Source of the DNA: Sphingobacterium sp. FBM7-1
GTDB lineage: Bacteria > Bacteroidota > Bacteroidia > Sphingobacteriales > Sphingobacteriaceae
Length of the DNA: 64,000 nt
Assembly (NCBI RefSeq): GCF_020687765.1
Contig: NZ_JAJEWJ010000007.1
Location: 124,001 to 188,000, forward strand
Direction: 5' to 3'
The position numbers were made by a program, and so were the translations under genes. Every line of letters starts with the position of its first letter. Within the stretch, counting starts at the first letter, position 1. The notes under the pieces are model-generated. The model made no database searches. It saw only the letters and a list, made by a program, of their open reading frames with translations, and was not told the DNA's origin. Of the stretch, positions 56,030-64,000 are shown in pieces.

Positions 56030-57952
56030 ATGAAACAAGAGAATATACTTCGAATCTGTTTGGTGTTGCTATCAACAGTGCTATATAGTCTGCCCATGCG
56101 GGCGCAAACGGTGTTTCACGTTGATAACCCCGATAAAAAGGGAAGTCCGTTTACTGGAATGACCCGCGAACATTGGAAAGAAGCGGGCAAGTATTTGTTG
56201 GACGGCGCTTTTTCGTACGTAAAGACGCTGGACGATCCACTGCTATTTCCGAAGCAACCCGGCAAAAGCTATCCGCGCGATGGAAAACATACACCGACAG
56301 AAATATTGGAAGGGCTGTGCCGAACTTTGTTTATTGCCGCTCCGCTTTTAAAAGATGAACCTGAATTGACCATTCAGGGCATACCGATAGCAGACTACTA
56401 TCGGAATCAGATCATGCGCTTATCGGATACAAGCAGCTCAAGCTATATTGCACCACGTGCTCCAAATGGAGGGCCTAGTCAAATACTGGTTGAATTTGGT
56501 GGATTGGCTATTTCCCTAATGGCAGCACCGGAAATCCTTTGGGAACCTTTATCTGACGACCAAAAGGAAAAGCTGTCCCACTTAATGTTGAGCTACGGGG
56601 ATGGCCCGACTATCGATATGAATTGGCGCTTTTTCAATATTTTTATCCTCAGTTTATTCAAAGACCAAGGTTACGATGTCAATGAAACTAAATTAGAAGA
56701 ACTGGTAAAAAAAGTGCTACATGATTACGCGGGGCAAGGCTGGTACAACGATAGTCCTTATTACGATTACTATAGCATGTGGGCGTTTCAGATGTATGGC
56801 GTGTTGTGGGCTGACATGTTCGGAAAGCGTCACTATCCGGAGGATGCCAAGCAATTTATGGATAATTTGGGTGATTTGACGGATACCTATCCGTATATGT
56901 TTGCCCGGGATGGTAAGATGATCATGTGGGGGCGCAGCATTGCTTACCGTATGGGCGCTGCAGCACCATTTCCACTGATGGGCTTGTTGAAGGATCGGGA
57001 GGATGTAAATTATGGCTGGATGCGCCGTATAGCGTCGGGCACTTTACTCCAATTTTTGGAGCACCCGGATTTTCTATCAGATCGTCTGCCCACTTTAGGT
57101 TTTTACGGAGCCTTTGAGCCGGCCGTACAGCAGTACAGCTGTAGAGGGAGTGCCTTTTGGTTGGGTAAAGTCTTTTTGACCGGATTATTGATACCCAAGG
57201 ACAATATTTTTTGGACAGCAGTAGAAAATGAAGGTGATTGGGCAGATGGGATAGCGCAACACGGCCTTGTGCAGCGGTATTCAGAAGGGTCAAATATCTT
57301 GATTACCGATTATGCCGATATAGGGGCTGCTGAAATACGAGCGTGGAGCGGGACGTGGAAAGTGGGGTATTACGAAGGAACGGAAAACTACACAAAGCTA
57401 TCGTATAGTAGTGCTTTTCCATGGCAAGCGGATGGGGAAGATGGTACGGTTTCGATGAACTACGCATTATCTGATGATGGAAAAAAATGGGAAACGTTCC
57501 GCATGTACACATTCCAATCTTATGATGATAACGTCTATCGTAGGGAAGCGATCTGGGGATCAGATACATCTGTTCGGATGAAGCTGACAGACAATATAAA
57601 AGCGAATGGTATATTGCGTGTTGATACGCTATTCGGAGCAAGTGGGAAAACAGTGAATTTCGGACACTATGCTTTACCAGAATTGGATGGCAAATCGATT
57701 CAACAACGTCAAGAAACAATAGCTGGATATCAGGTAACGATATTGGATAATGGGATATATCAGTTGGCCATGATACCATTAGCGGGTTGGGATAAAGTAG
57801 AGGTAGTGACTTCAGCTGGCTTACATCCCGAAGCGAACATCAGCCACGTGATTCAAGCCTCATCGAAAATCAACCAGCCGGAGCATATCTTTAAAACACG
57901 GCTGTTGTGGAAGAAATCGGGCGAGAAATGGCAGGAAGCAGATGTTGAGTAA
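56030..57952 (+). CDS. DUF2264 protein, GH154-like
   Basis: 640 residues with signal peptide ([16 protein letters not shown]). Matches DUF2264: [79 protein letters not shown] and [20 protein letters not shown]. From memory of the CAZy literature, DUF2264 corresponds to GH154, whose studied member acts as an exo beta-glucuronidase on arabinogalactan. The place behind GH16 and GH105 fits uronic acid removal. Probably periplasmic. Confidence 0.82.
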   Translation: MKQENILRICLVLLSTVLYSLPMRAQTVFHVDNPDKKGSPFTGMTREHWKEAGKYLLDGAFSYVKTLDDPLLFPKQPGKSYPRDGKHTPTEILEGLCRTLFIAAPLLKDEPELTIQGIPIADYYRNQIMRLSDTSSSSYIAPRAPNGGPSQILVEFGGLAISLMAAPEILWEPLSDDQKEKLSHLMLSYGDGPTIDMNWRFFNIFILSLFKDQGYDVNETKLEELVKKVLHDYAGQGWYNDSPYYDYYSMWAFQMYGVLWADMFGKRHYPEDAKQFMDNLGDLTDTYPYMFARDGKMIMWGRSIAYRMGAAAPFPLMGLLKDREDVNYGWMRRIASGTLLQFLEHPDFLSDRLPTLGFYGAFEPAVQQYSCRGSAFWLGKVFLTGLLIPKDNIFWTAVENEGDWADGIAQHGLVQRYSEGSNILITDYADIGAAEIRAWSGTWKVGYYEGTENYTKLSYSSAFPWQADGEDGTVSMNYALSDDGKKWETFRMYTFQSYDDNVYRREAIWGSDTSVRMKLTDNIKANGILRVDTLFGASGKTVNFGHYALPELDGKSIQQRQETIAGYQVTILDNGIYQLAMIPLAGWDKVEVVTSAGLHPEANISHVIQASSKINQPEHIFKTRLLWKKSGEKWQEADVE

Positions 57953-58013
57953 GGACTTCCTCTTTATATAACCGATCTCGGGAAGCGACCTCAAAATTTG
58001 CTTCCCTGTACTT

Positions 58014-58033
58014 CCATGCTACAAATTTTCACA
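58014..58033 (-). repeat. Orphan copy of the repeated promoter's upstream half
   Basis: Minus strand TGTGAAAATTTGTAGCATGG, one base off the other copies. No TAnnTTTG stands 27 nt on, and the next gene in that direction is on the other strand. Probably a leftover of a rearrangement. Confidence 0.6.
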
Positions 58034-58120
58034 TCAAAAAGATAGCCCCGCTACAGCAAAGTACTGTTAGAGGGGCTGGTTTAGGTAACTGAAAAATACC
58101 TTTATCTGTATGATTTTGTA

Positions 58121-58366
58121 TCAGAACAACGCTTGTATGAGTTCTTCTATATCCATATCGTAGAACACCGCCAGTTGTAGAAAACTGGACAAAGGAATTT
58201 CACTACGCCCGCATTCCCAAGAGGAGTAAGTTTGCCGGCTGACATATAACCCGTCAGCAACTTCCTGTTGGGTACAGCCGAATCTCTCCCGAAGGTTTTT
58301 CAGGATATCTTCCTGTTTTTGCAGATCGTGTTTACGATCTCCATATTTTAATCGAATAGAAGCCAA
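58121..58366 (-). CDS. Small Cro/CI-type HTH regulator
   Basis: 81 residues. HTH_3 domain (about 22-75): LKNLRERFGCTQQEVADGLY, VSRQTYSSWECGRSEIPLSS. No ATG serves; the start is TTG 58366 behind AAAGGAGACT, 3 nt after the stop of the upstream gene and in the same frame as it. The tail (LQLAVFYDMDIEELIQALF) is usual for such regulators. Likely a transcription factor for its own operon or neighbours (inference). Confidence 0.8.
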   Translation of the reverse strand: MASIRLKYGDRKHDLQKQEDILKNLRERFGCTQQEVADGLYVSRQTYSSWECGRSEIPLSSFLQLAVFYDMDIEELIQALF

Positions 58367-58369
58367 ATT

Positions 58370-58780
58370 TTAGTCTCCTTTTTTATTGGGTTTCCATTGT
58401 AGCACCCCGACTTTCGTTGGTGCACGATTTGCTTTTCCTTCGCCGTCGACCTGCTCCACTTCCTGTAAATAAATATCCAGACATTGTTTCCGTTTCCAGA
58501 GTTCGGTGTCATAAGAGGGTTCCCATTCGCCGACACTTCGGGGATAAATATCATGGACCGACCATATATTCTCAGATAGATTGTCCGAAATGGCCAAAGA
58601 CACATTGTTGTTTCGCTCGATATCCCGGAAATGGATATTGCTCCATCCATCGTTTGCCACCCAAGAGACGGGATATGGAGCTGATTGAATATTTATTGAA
58701 TCCACTTTTGCCGTGGAGGCTTTTATAGTATTATATGATAGTATAAGTAAAAGTAAGCATATAGCCCATAATTTGTGCAT
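58370..58780 (-). CDS. Exported protein of unknown function
   Basis: 136 residues from ATG 58780 with signal peptide (LWAICLLLLILSYNTIKAS). A longer frame from 58819 would begin at the promoter -7 box, so it is rejected. Mature part: PYPVSWVANDGWSNIHFRDI, then SLAISDNLSENIWSVHDIYP and a basic C-terminus. No family recognised. It forms an operon with the HTH gene and sits behind a C-rich box. Confidence 0.65.
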   Translation of the reverse strand: MHKLWAICLLLLILSYNTIKASTAKVDSINIQSAPYPVSWVANDGWSNIHFRDIERNNNVSLAISDNLSENIWSVHDIYPRSVGEWEPSYDTELWKRKQCLDIYLQEVEQVDGEGKANRAPTKVGVLQWKPNKKGD

Positions 58781-58816
58781 AAGTGTAAATAATTTGTTAT
58801 CAGCGAAATCGTTATG

Positions 58817-58874
58817 CAATGATACATATTATCTCGTGCCTGTATTAAGGACAGATTCGTATAAAAAGGGGGGG
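58817..58874 (-). promoter_or_regulatory. C-rich operator and promoter of the 58.8 kb minus operon
   Basis: Minus strand: seven C's (58874-58868), TTTTTATACGAAT, a weak second half TGTCCT, then ATTG at 58820, 27 nt on. The second C-run and the TTTG are both one base weaker than in the other six sites. Confidence 0.5.
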
Positions 58875-58994
58875 ATAATGGGAATTTTATGATGTACGCA
58901 TGAAGAAGAGAAATCTTTACTTTATATTGTCGACATGTTATATGTGTAGGGTATAAAAAACCTTAACTGAAATTTTATGCTGACAAAATTATAT

Positions 58995-60815
58995 ATGAAA
59001 AGAATCTTACTATTACCATTATTGCTTTTAAGTTCGTTCGTCTTTCCGTTGTTTGCACAAATATCAAGTGGCTATGAGGTAAGTCCAGAAGGTGCTTGGT
59101 GTTGGTTTGCGGATCCACGAGCTATTCATCATGAAAACTCGAAGAAGAAAATCCGAAAAACATACATCGGTTATATTGATGTGCATGGTAATATCAAAGC
59201 GATGCAGTACGATTTTGTAAAGAACGAACAAGTGGAGGTACTGGTACGTTCCTGGTTTCAGCCGGATGACCATAACAACCCAACGTTTTTGGTACTTCCG
59301 GACGATCGGGTGATGATCTTTTATTCGAGACATACCGACGAAGCTTGTTTTTATTACCGTATTTCCCAAAAGCCGGGCGATATTACGACGCTGGGTGAAG
59401 AAAAACGCTTGGAGACGGATCATAATACCACGTATCCGTCACCTTTTATACTTGCCGATGATCCTGATCATATTTATCTCTGCTGGCGTGGACTGAAATG
59501 GCATCCCACTATTGCGAAACTTTCTTTACCGGGCGAACGGGATGAGGTGCGTTTTGTTGATAAGCCGTATCAAATTGTCCAGTCTACAGGTTCCCGTCCC
59601 TACGCTAAATATATGTCTAATGGGAAAGATAAGATTTATATGGTCTATACAACGGGGCATCCGGATAACGAAAACCCGAATTTTCTCTATTTCAACTATG
59701 TGGATGTGAATACGATGACCTTACACGATGTAGGAGGTAGGGAACTTTCGGCTATCGAGGAGGGTGTATTTCGTGTCAATACGACAAAAGAATATGTCCA
59801 GCGATTCCCTGCGACCGTTGTGGACAATCCGCAACTGCGGGATTGGGTCTGGCAAGTGGCTATGGATAAAGACGGTGCTCCAGTAATCGCATTCGTTCGG
59901 ATAAGCGAGGATAAAAAATCGCACGATTATTATTATGGCAAATGGACGGGAGCCACATGGCAGAAGACATTTTTGGCAAATGGTGGCGGACATTTCCATC
60001 AGACGGAGAATTTGGAGATGTGCTATAGCGGAGGGATGGCAATCGACCCAGATAATGTGAATCAGGTGTATTGTTCGGTACCGGTAGAAGGTAAACACGG
60101 TCGTGTGTACGAGATAATAAAATATACATTGGATGATGCCGGGCAGGTTGTCTCTACTGACACCATTACACATAATTCAGTGAAAAATAACGTTCGCCCA
60201 TACATGATTCAAGGGAGTAACAGAACACCTCTGCGCCTTATGTGGATGCATGGCGATTATTATGATTGGATTGTCAGCAAAAGCAGACCGGGTTATCCAA
60301 CCGCCATCCATGCTGATTTTTCCGGATTTAAAGAGGACAAGCAACCCAGAAGACGATTGCTGTCTGAGGGTACGCAATTTAGTGGAAAGTTGCCTAACAA
60401 GTTTACTATCCATACCAAAATTCAATTGGATACAGCCAACTATAAAGGAACAGTATTAAAAATCGGGGAACTTATTTATGCGGTCAATGCCGAAACCCTG
60501 CAACCGGAACTGTCCTACGTCGGTAAGAAATATATCAGCGGAAATAAATTGGCAACGGCGGATAGTTGGCTGCGGGCTGATCGAGGTACGAACGGAAGAT
60601 GGTATGCGCTGGAGAAGCTGATATATCTGGAACTTACTTTGGTTTATGATAGAGGAACTTGCTCCATCTATATCAATGGTTTACTCGATCAACATGTAGC
60701 TATCGGGAAGCTGGACCGCGCTGGCGTAGTTATTTCTTCTCCAAATCACGACTTGCATGAAATAGCAGTATATGAAAATGTGTTGAATTGGCAGGAGATT
60801 ACGGCGTTACGCTAA
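58995..60815 (+). CDS. BNR_4 beta-propeller protein, GH145/PL25-related
   Basis: 606 residues from ATG 58995, which starts a clean signal peptide (MKRILLLPLLLLSSFVFPLF); an ATG six codons upstream is possible. BNR_4-type seven-bladed propeller: GAWCWFADPRAIHHEN, YIGYIDVHGNIKAMQYD, QPDDHNNPTFLVLPDDRVMI, YPSPFILADDPDHIYLCWRG. A C-terminal LamG-like domain (about 460-606: YKGTVLKIGELIYAVN, LVYDRGTCSIYINGLLDQ) follows. Relatives are GH145 alpha-rhamnosidases on glucuronic acid of arabinogalactan and PL24/PL25 lyases; the two classes cannot be told apart here. The His pair at 45-46 lies where GH145 has its key His. Confidence 0.75.
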   Translation: MKRILLLPLLLLSSFVFPLFAQISSGYEVSPEGAWCWFADPRAIHHENSKKKIRKTYIGYIDVHGNIKAMQYDFVKNEQVEVLVRSWFQPDDHNNPTFLVLPDDRVMIFYSRHTDEACFYYRISQKPGDITTLGEEKRLETDHNTTYPSPFILADDPDHIYLCWRGLKWHPTIAKLSLPGERDEVRFVDKPYQIVQSTGSRPYAKYMSNGKDKIYMVYTTGHPDNENPNFLYFNYVDVNTMTLHDVGGRELSAIEEGVFRVNTTKEYVQRFPATVVDNPQLRDWVWQVAMDKDGAPVIAFVRISEDKKSHDYYYGKWTGATWQKTFLANGGGHFHQTENLEMCYSGGMAIDPDNVNQVYCSVPVEGKHGRVYEIIKYTLDDAGQVVSTDTITHNSVKNNVRPYMIQGSNRTPLRLMWMHGDYYDWIVSKSRPGYPTAIHADFSGFKEDKQPRRRLLSEGTQFSGKLPNKFTIHTKIQLDTANYKGTVLKIGELIYAVNAETLQPELSYVGKKYISGNKLATADSWLRADRGTNGRWYALEKLIYLELTLVYDRGTCSIYINGLLDQHVAIGKLDRAGVVISSPNHDLHEIAVYENVLNWQEITALR

Positions 60816-61075
60816 TGCGATAAATATCATTCAATCAAACGCTTACCATAACTATAAAAAAATATAATTTTTATACAATATATTACACATACCAGCGTTT
60901 TTAATATAAAGAGAAGCAAAAATACAGGATCGCTAAAACGAGATACTTTTAAATAAACGCTTCTTTATGGAAAAATGTATCGGCAAAGAATAAGCAAAGG
61001 GTTTATTCGAAAAATGAAACATAGAAACAAGAAGAAACATAGAAACGGAAAAAAAGATACGAAGTAAAGAAGTAA
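60816..61075. other. A-rich intergenic, nothing recognised
   Basis: Very A-rich, with repeated GAAACATAGAAAC-like runs near 61010-61050. No frame, tRNA or promoter box seen. Confidence 0.5.
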
Positions 61076-61108
61076 GAAAGGGTTCAGATTTAATCTGAAC
61101 CCTTTTGC
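61076..61108. terminator. Near-palindromic terminator
   Basis: AAAGGGTTCAGATT facing AATCTGAACCCTTT with a tiny loop, flanked by A's on the left and T's on the right, so it can act in both directions. Confidence 0.75.
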
Positions 61109-61141
61109 TTTTATAGATTATTCAGAATAGCTCATAAAAAG

Positions 61142-61171
61142 AAATCCCGAAGCGGGGAGCTTCGGGATTTT
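61142..61171. terminator. Second terminator
   Basis: AAATCCCGAAGC / GCTTCGGGATTTT with loop GGGGA. Another strong hairpin within 70 bp of the first, also able to work in both directions. Confidence 0.75.
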
Positions 61172-61403
61172 CATTAACTAACCAATTATTAACCTAAATT
61201 ATGAATTACTTATATAACGTTGGTCTGCGTAAAATGTTGTATGGCTCAACAGGCATTAACAACTTTTAACACTTTAATTTAACATTCATTTAACTGTAGA
61301 TTCCATACATTATTCAAATTTATCGCTTATCTTTACAAAAAAAATACTAGCCATATTAGACTAGACAATAAAACAGAAGATCAATACCACTTTACAATAT
61401 CTA

Positions 61404-62465
61404 ATGAGCTCATCCGTTAAGTTTAACAATGTCAATACATTGTTTTCAAAATCCCTTAAAATTAAAATCAACGATTATTTCACGAGCACCTATAAAAAGA
61501 AGACTGGAAATAGACGCATATTTATTAAGGCAGCAGTGCTATTGGCTGCCTTTGCGCTTTTGTACACCGTTTTGGTTTTTGTACAACCGCATTGGTCCAT
61601 CAGTATAGTGCTTTGTGCCTTGTTCGGGATTAATCTTGCGGCAATCGGTTTCAATATTATGCACGATGCGGGGCATAACTCATTTTCGGATAATAAAAAT
61701 TTGAATACCGTGCTTTCCTATACATTGAATCTTTTGGGAGGGAATATCTACTTTTGGAAACTTAAGCATAATATCGCACATCATACCTATACCAATATTG
61801 AGGGAGAAGATCACGACATTGAAGTTAAATTCATGCGGATTCATCATGATCAGCAATTGAAAAAACATCACCGGTACCAATCGTTTTATTTTATTTTTCT
61901 ATATGGGGTTTCTTATCTAGCGTGGATATTCTATCAAGATTACGAAAAATATTTTAGGCAGAAGATGGGAGGAAATTCGGCTAAATTTCACTTTCCATTG
62001 CGGGAGAGAATTATCTTTTGGACAAGTAAGGTGTTACATTTCATCATGTTTGTCGTGGTTCCTATATTATACGTAGGATGGTTACCGACATTAATCGGAT
62101 TAGGCATCGCGGGTGCCGTATGCGGTATCAGTTTGGCTACTGTTTTCCAATTGGCACATGTTGTTTCGGAAACGGAGTTCAAAACGTTGGATGAATCGAA
62201 GGTCGAGGAAGAATGGATGATTCATCAGATCCAATCCACGGCGAATTTTGCTACGAAGAATAATGTACTGACCTGGTTGTTAGGAGGGCTCAACTTTCAA
62301 GTAGAACATCATCTTTTTCCGCGGATTAGCCACGTACATTATCCCGCGCTCAATAAAATTGTACAGCAAACCTGCAGAGAATACAATATCCAATATATCG
62401 AGTTTAGATCCTTTCGACAGGCTTTTATGTCGCATGTCAAGGTTATTCAGGCAATGTCTAGATAA
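61404..62465 (+). CDS. Membrane fatty acid (acyl-CoA/acyl-lipid) desaturase
   Basis: 353 residues. Inserts a double bond in a membrane fatty acid using a di-iron centre. The three His boxes are present: HDAGH (87-91), HNIAHH (122-127) and QVEHH (299-303), the last of the Delta-6/front-end type. Four membrane segments (about 42-60, 66-85, 163-180, 210-250). Length and boxes fit the linoleoyl-CoA desaturase-like family of Bacteroidota. It stands near the helicase and cold-shock genes; all three could help growth in the cold (inference). Confidence 0.93.
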   Translation: MSSSVKFNNVNTLFSKSLKIKINDYFTSTYKKKTGNRRIFIKAAVLLAAFALLYTVLVFVQPHWSISIVLCALFGINLAAIGFNIMHDAGHNSFSDNKNLNTVLSYTLNLLGGNIYFWKLKHNIAHHTYTNIEGEDHDIEVKFMRIHHDQQLKKHHRYQSFYFIFLYGVSYLAWIFYQDYEKYFRQKMGGNSAKFHFPLRERIIFWTSKVLHFIMFVVVPILYVGWLPTLIGLGIAGAVCGISLATVFQLAHVVSETEFKTLDESKVEEEWMIHQIQSTANFATKNNVLTWLLGGLNFQVEHHLFPRISHVHYPALNKIVQQTCREYNIQYIEFRSFRQAFMSHVKVIQAMSR

Positions 62466-62528
62466 TTGTATATTGTAGCAGATGGTGCAGAAAATAAAGA
62501 AAAATGTTTTATTTATAAATAATTAGCA

Positions 62529-62618
62529 TTATCTTTGACCGGACAAGGCCCTGCCTACGCTTTTTTTGATTTCCTTTTCATTACTTTTGGGATCAACTTT
62601 AGTTTTTTCAGTTGCCAT
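62529..62618 (-). CDS. Possible 29-residue basic peptide
   Basis: MATEKTKVDPKSNEKEIKKS then VGRALSGQR and stop. Lysine-rich with no membrane helix, within the 300-bp gap between desaturase and helicase. No ribosome site stands out. It could be chance; family comparison would decide. Confidence 0.3.
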   Translation of the reverse strand: MATEKTKVDPKSNEKEIKKSVGRALSGQR

Positions 62619-62769
62619 TTAAGTTATCATAAATATAAACAGCGCTCGTGCTGATTGGCGATGAAACCCTCCGATCTGAACATCTTGATATATTACTGCT
62701 AACAAATAAAATGCATGGTTCTCTTTGGAAGCAAGCAACGTCTTGTGGAGATATCATAATTTACAAAAA

Positions 62770-63909
62770 ATGAGTTTTAAGAATTTTGGGATAATAGATC
62801 CTATTATAAAAGCCGTCAACGACATAGGGTATACGTTGGCAACACCGATACAGAAGCAGGCAATACCACTTATATTGGAGGGGAAGGATATTATCGGTTG
62901 TGCACAAACCGGAACCGGCAAAACAGCAGCCTTTGCATTGCCTATTTTGCAGCTGCTGGAGTCGGATACTAAAAAATACAAAATGCCCCGTGCATTGGTG
63001 CTTGTCCCGACTCGGGAGTTGGCCATACAGATTGACCAAAGTGTAGCAGCATACAGTAAGCATATTCGTGTTAGTCGATTGGCGATTTATGGCGGTGTTT
63101 CTCAAGTTACCCAAGTGGATCGGGTGCGCAAGGGGGTAGACATGCTTATCGCCACACCAGGCAGACTGATGGACCTGATCAACCAAGGACATGTGAGCCT
63201 TAGCGAAGTTAAAATGTTGGTGTTGGATGAAGCGGATAGTATGCTAGATATGGGATTTGTACACGATATAAAGCGTATTTTGAAGTATATCCCGCAGAAA
63301 AGACAAACGCTATTCTTTTCGGCAACTATGCCTAATGAGATCCGAAAGTTTGCGAATACCATCCTGCATCATCCTGCTGAAATTAATGTTTCTCCCGTCT
63401 CTTCGACCGCAGAAAAGATTGTGCAATCTGTTTCTTTTGTCGAAAAGAAAGATAAGGCGGCTTTCCTAGCCAATGTGTTGCGAAATAGTGATGTGAAACA
63501 AACCTTAATTTTTACGCGTACAAAACATGGTGCGGATCGATTAGTTAGAATATTGGGTAAGGGCGGAATAGTAGCAGCTAGTATACACGGAAATAAATCG
63601 CAAACAGCCCGACAACGCGCATTGTCATCTTTTAAAAATGGTGGGGTCAATATATTGATCGCTACGGATATTGCTGCGAGAGGTATCGATATCCAAGAGC
63701 TTCCGTTTGTTATCAATTACGATTTGCCGGTAGACTCTGAAACATACGTACATCGTATCGGGCGGACAGGGAGAGCTGGAAAAGAAGGGAAAGCACTTTC
63801 CTTATGTAGTGAGGAAGAAAAGCCGACTCTGTTAAAAATTCAAAAATTAATTGGCTTTCAATTGCCAATTGCCAAAGAAAGAAATAATAATTTATCAATA
63901 AACAATTAA
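62770..63909 (+). CDS. DEAD-box ATP-dependent RNA helicase, RhlE-like
   Basis: 379 residues from ATG 62770 (an upstream TTG would add 15 unrelated residues). Unwinds RNA duplexes in the cytoplasm. Motifs: Q-motif [10 protein letters not shown], Walker A AQTGTGKT (45-52), [17 protein letters not shown] in [17 protein letters not shown] in FFSATMP, and [13 protein letters not shown]. The tail after the second RecA domain is short, as in many Bacteroidota RhlE proteins. A cold-shock gene follows 4 bp after the stop, so they are probably co-transcribed. Confidence 0.95.
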   Translation: MSFKNFGIIDPIIKAVNDIGYTLATPIQKQAIPLILEGKDIIGCAQTGTGKTAAFALPILQLLESDTKKYKMPRALVLVPTRELAIQIDQSVAAYSKHIRVSRLAIYGGVSQVTQVDRVRKGVDMLIATPGRLMDLINQGHVSLSEVKMLVLDEADSMLDMGFVHDIKRILKYIPQKRQTLFFSATMPNEIRKFANTILHHPAEINVSPVSSTAEKIVQSVSFVEKKDKAAFLANVLRNSDVKQTLIFTRTKHGADRLVRILGKGGIVAASIHGNKSQTARQRALSSFKNGGVNILIATDIAARGIDIQELPFVINYDLPVDSETYVHRIGRTGRAGKEGKALSLCSEEEKPTLLKIQKLIGFQLPIAKERNNNLSINN

Positions 63910-63913
63910 TACA

Positions 63914-64000
63914 ATGCAAGAAGGAACAGTAAAATTCTTTAACGTTACCAAGGGTTTCGGTTTTATTACACCAAGCAATGGTGGTCAGGACGTCTTTGTA
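63914..64000 (+). CDS. Cold-shock protein, 5' part (cut by the window)
   Basis: [20 protein letters not shown] then SNGGQDVFV: the RNP1-bearing start of a CspA-type single-strand nucleic acid binding protein. RNP1 KGFGFI is complete and RNP2 (DVFV) begins. The rest lies beyond the window. Confidence 0.93.
   Translation, partial: MQEGTVKFFNVTKGFGFITPSNGGQDVFV

Noticed and set aside
58370..58819. Longer version of the exported protein starting at 58819
   Set aside because: Its first codons overlap the predicted -7 box and spoil the signal peptide; ATG 58780 is cleaner.

Overview
The window looks like a chromosomal segment from a Bacteroidota bacterium, probably of the Sphingobacteriaceae (Pedobacter, Sphingobacterium or Parapedobacter type). 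The evidence is a hybrid two-component regulator of Bacteroidota type, SSS-family sugar transport beside galT/galK, periplasmic glycoside hydrolases, GLUG and macroglobulin/plug-like surface proteins, and promoters with TAnnTTTG -7 boxes in place of sigma-70 boxes. The genus is a guess from gene content.

Layout. (1) 1-10.9 kb is a galactose/galactoside locus: a hybrid two-component regulator (minus, cut by the window edge), then galT-galK-SSS symporter as overlapping genes, then a GH2 beta-galactosidase. (2) 11.1-15.3 kb holds a LytS-like kinase, a response regulator with an unusual excisionase-type output domain, a decayed stretch, a possible structured leader RNA, and a small operon (FN3 protein, DUF5675 protein, two small membrane proteins). 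(3) 15.3-16.6 kb is a MutS-like ATPase.

(4) 16.8-53.7 kb is the most remarkable part: about 37 kb made almost wholly of duplicated, shuffled and partly broken genes for exported proteins. Its families are transglutaminase-like lipoproteins (2), an unrecognised helical membrane-anchored family (2), an S1-type serine protease lipoprotein, a JAMM-type lipoprotein, Ig-like small proteins (2 intact, 1 fused, 1 fragment), Wzy_C/TPR membrane proteins (2 intact, 2 fragments), GLUG-repeat proteins (3), macroglobulin/plug-like proteins (2 intact, 1 relic) and a two-domain exported family (4 forms). An IS3-type element lies inside it. Many genes start behind a repeated promoter element (TGTCAAAATTTGTAGCA, exactly 27 nt, then a TAnnTTTG-like box). 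Leaders, signal peptides and domains have been exchanged between copies.

(5) 53.9-60.8 kb is a second carbohydrate locus: GH16-like, GH105 (frameshifted) and DUF2264/GH154-like enzymes, a short regulator-containing minus operon, and a BNR_4 propeller protein related to GH145/PL25. With the beta-galactosidase this suggests use of a galactose-rich, uronic-acid-capped glycan such as type II arabinogalactan (inference). (6) 61-64 kb is housekeeping: two terminators, a fatty acid desaturase, a DEAD-box RNA helicase and the start of a cold-shock protein.

A second shared promoter element, two C-runs about 22 nt apart followed 25-27 nt later by a TTTG box, stands before galT, the beta-galactosidase, a 183-residue protein, both transglutaminase operons, the GH16 operon and the minus operon at 58.8 kb. 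It links the sugar loci and the surface-protein array to one type of regulation.
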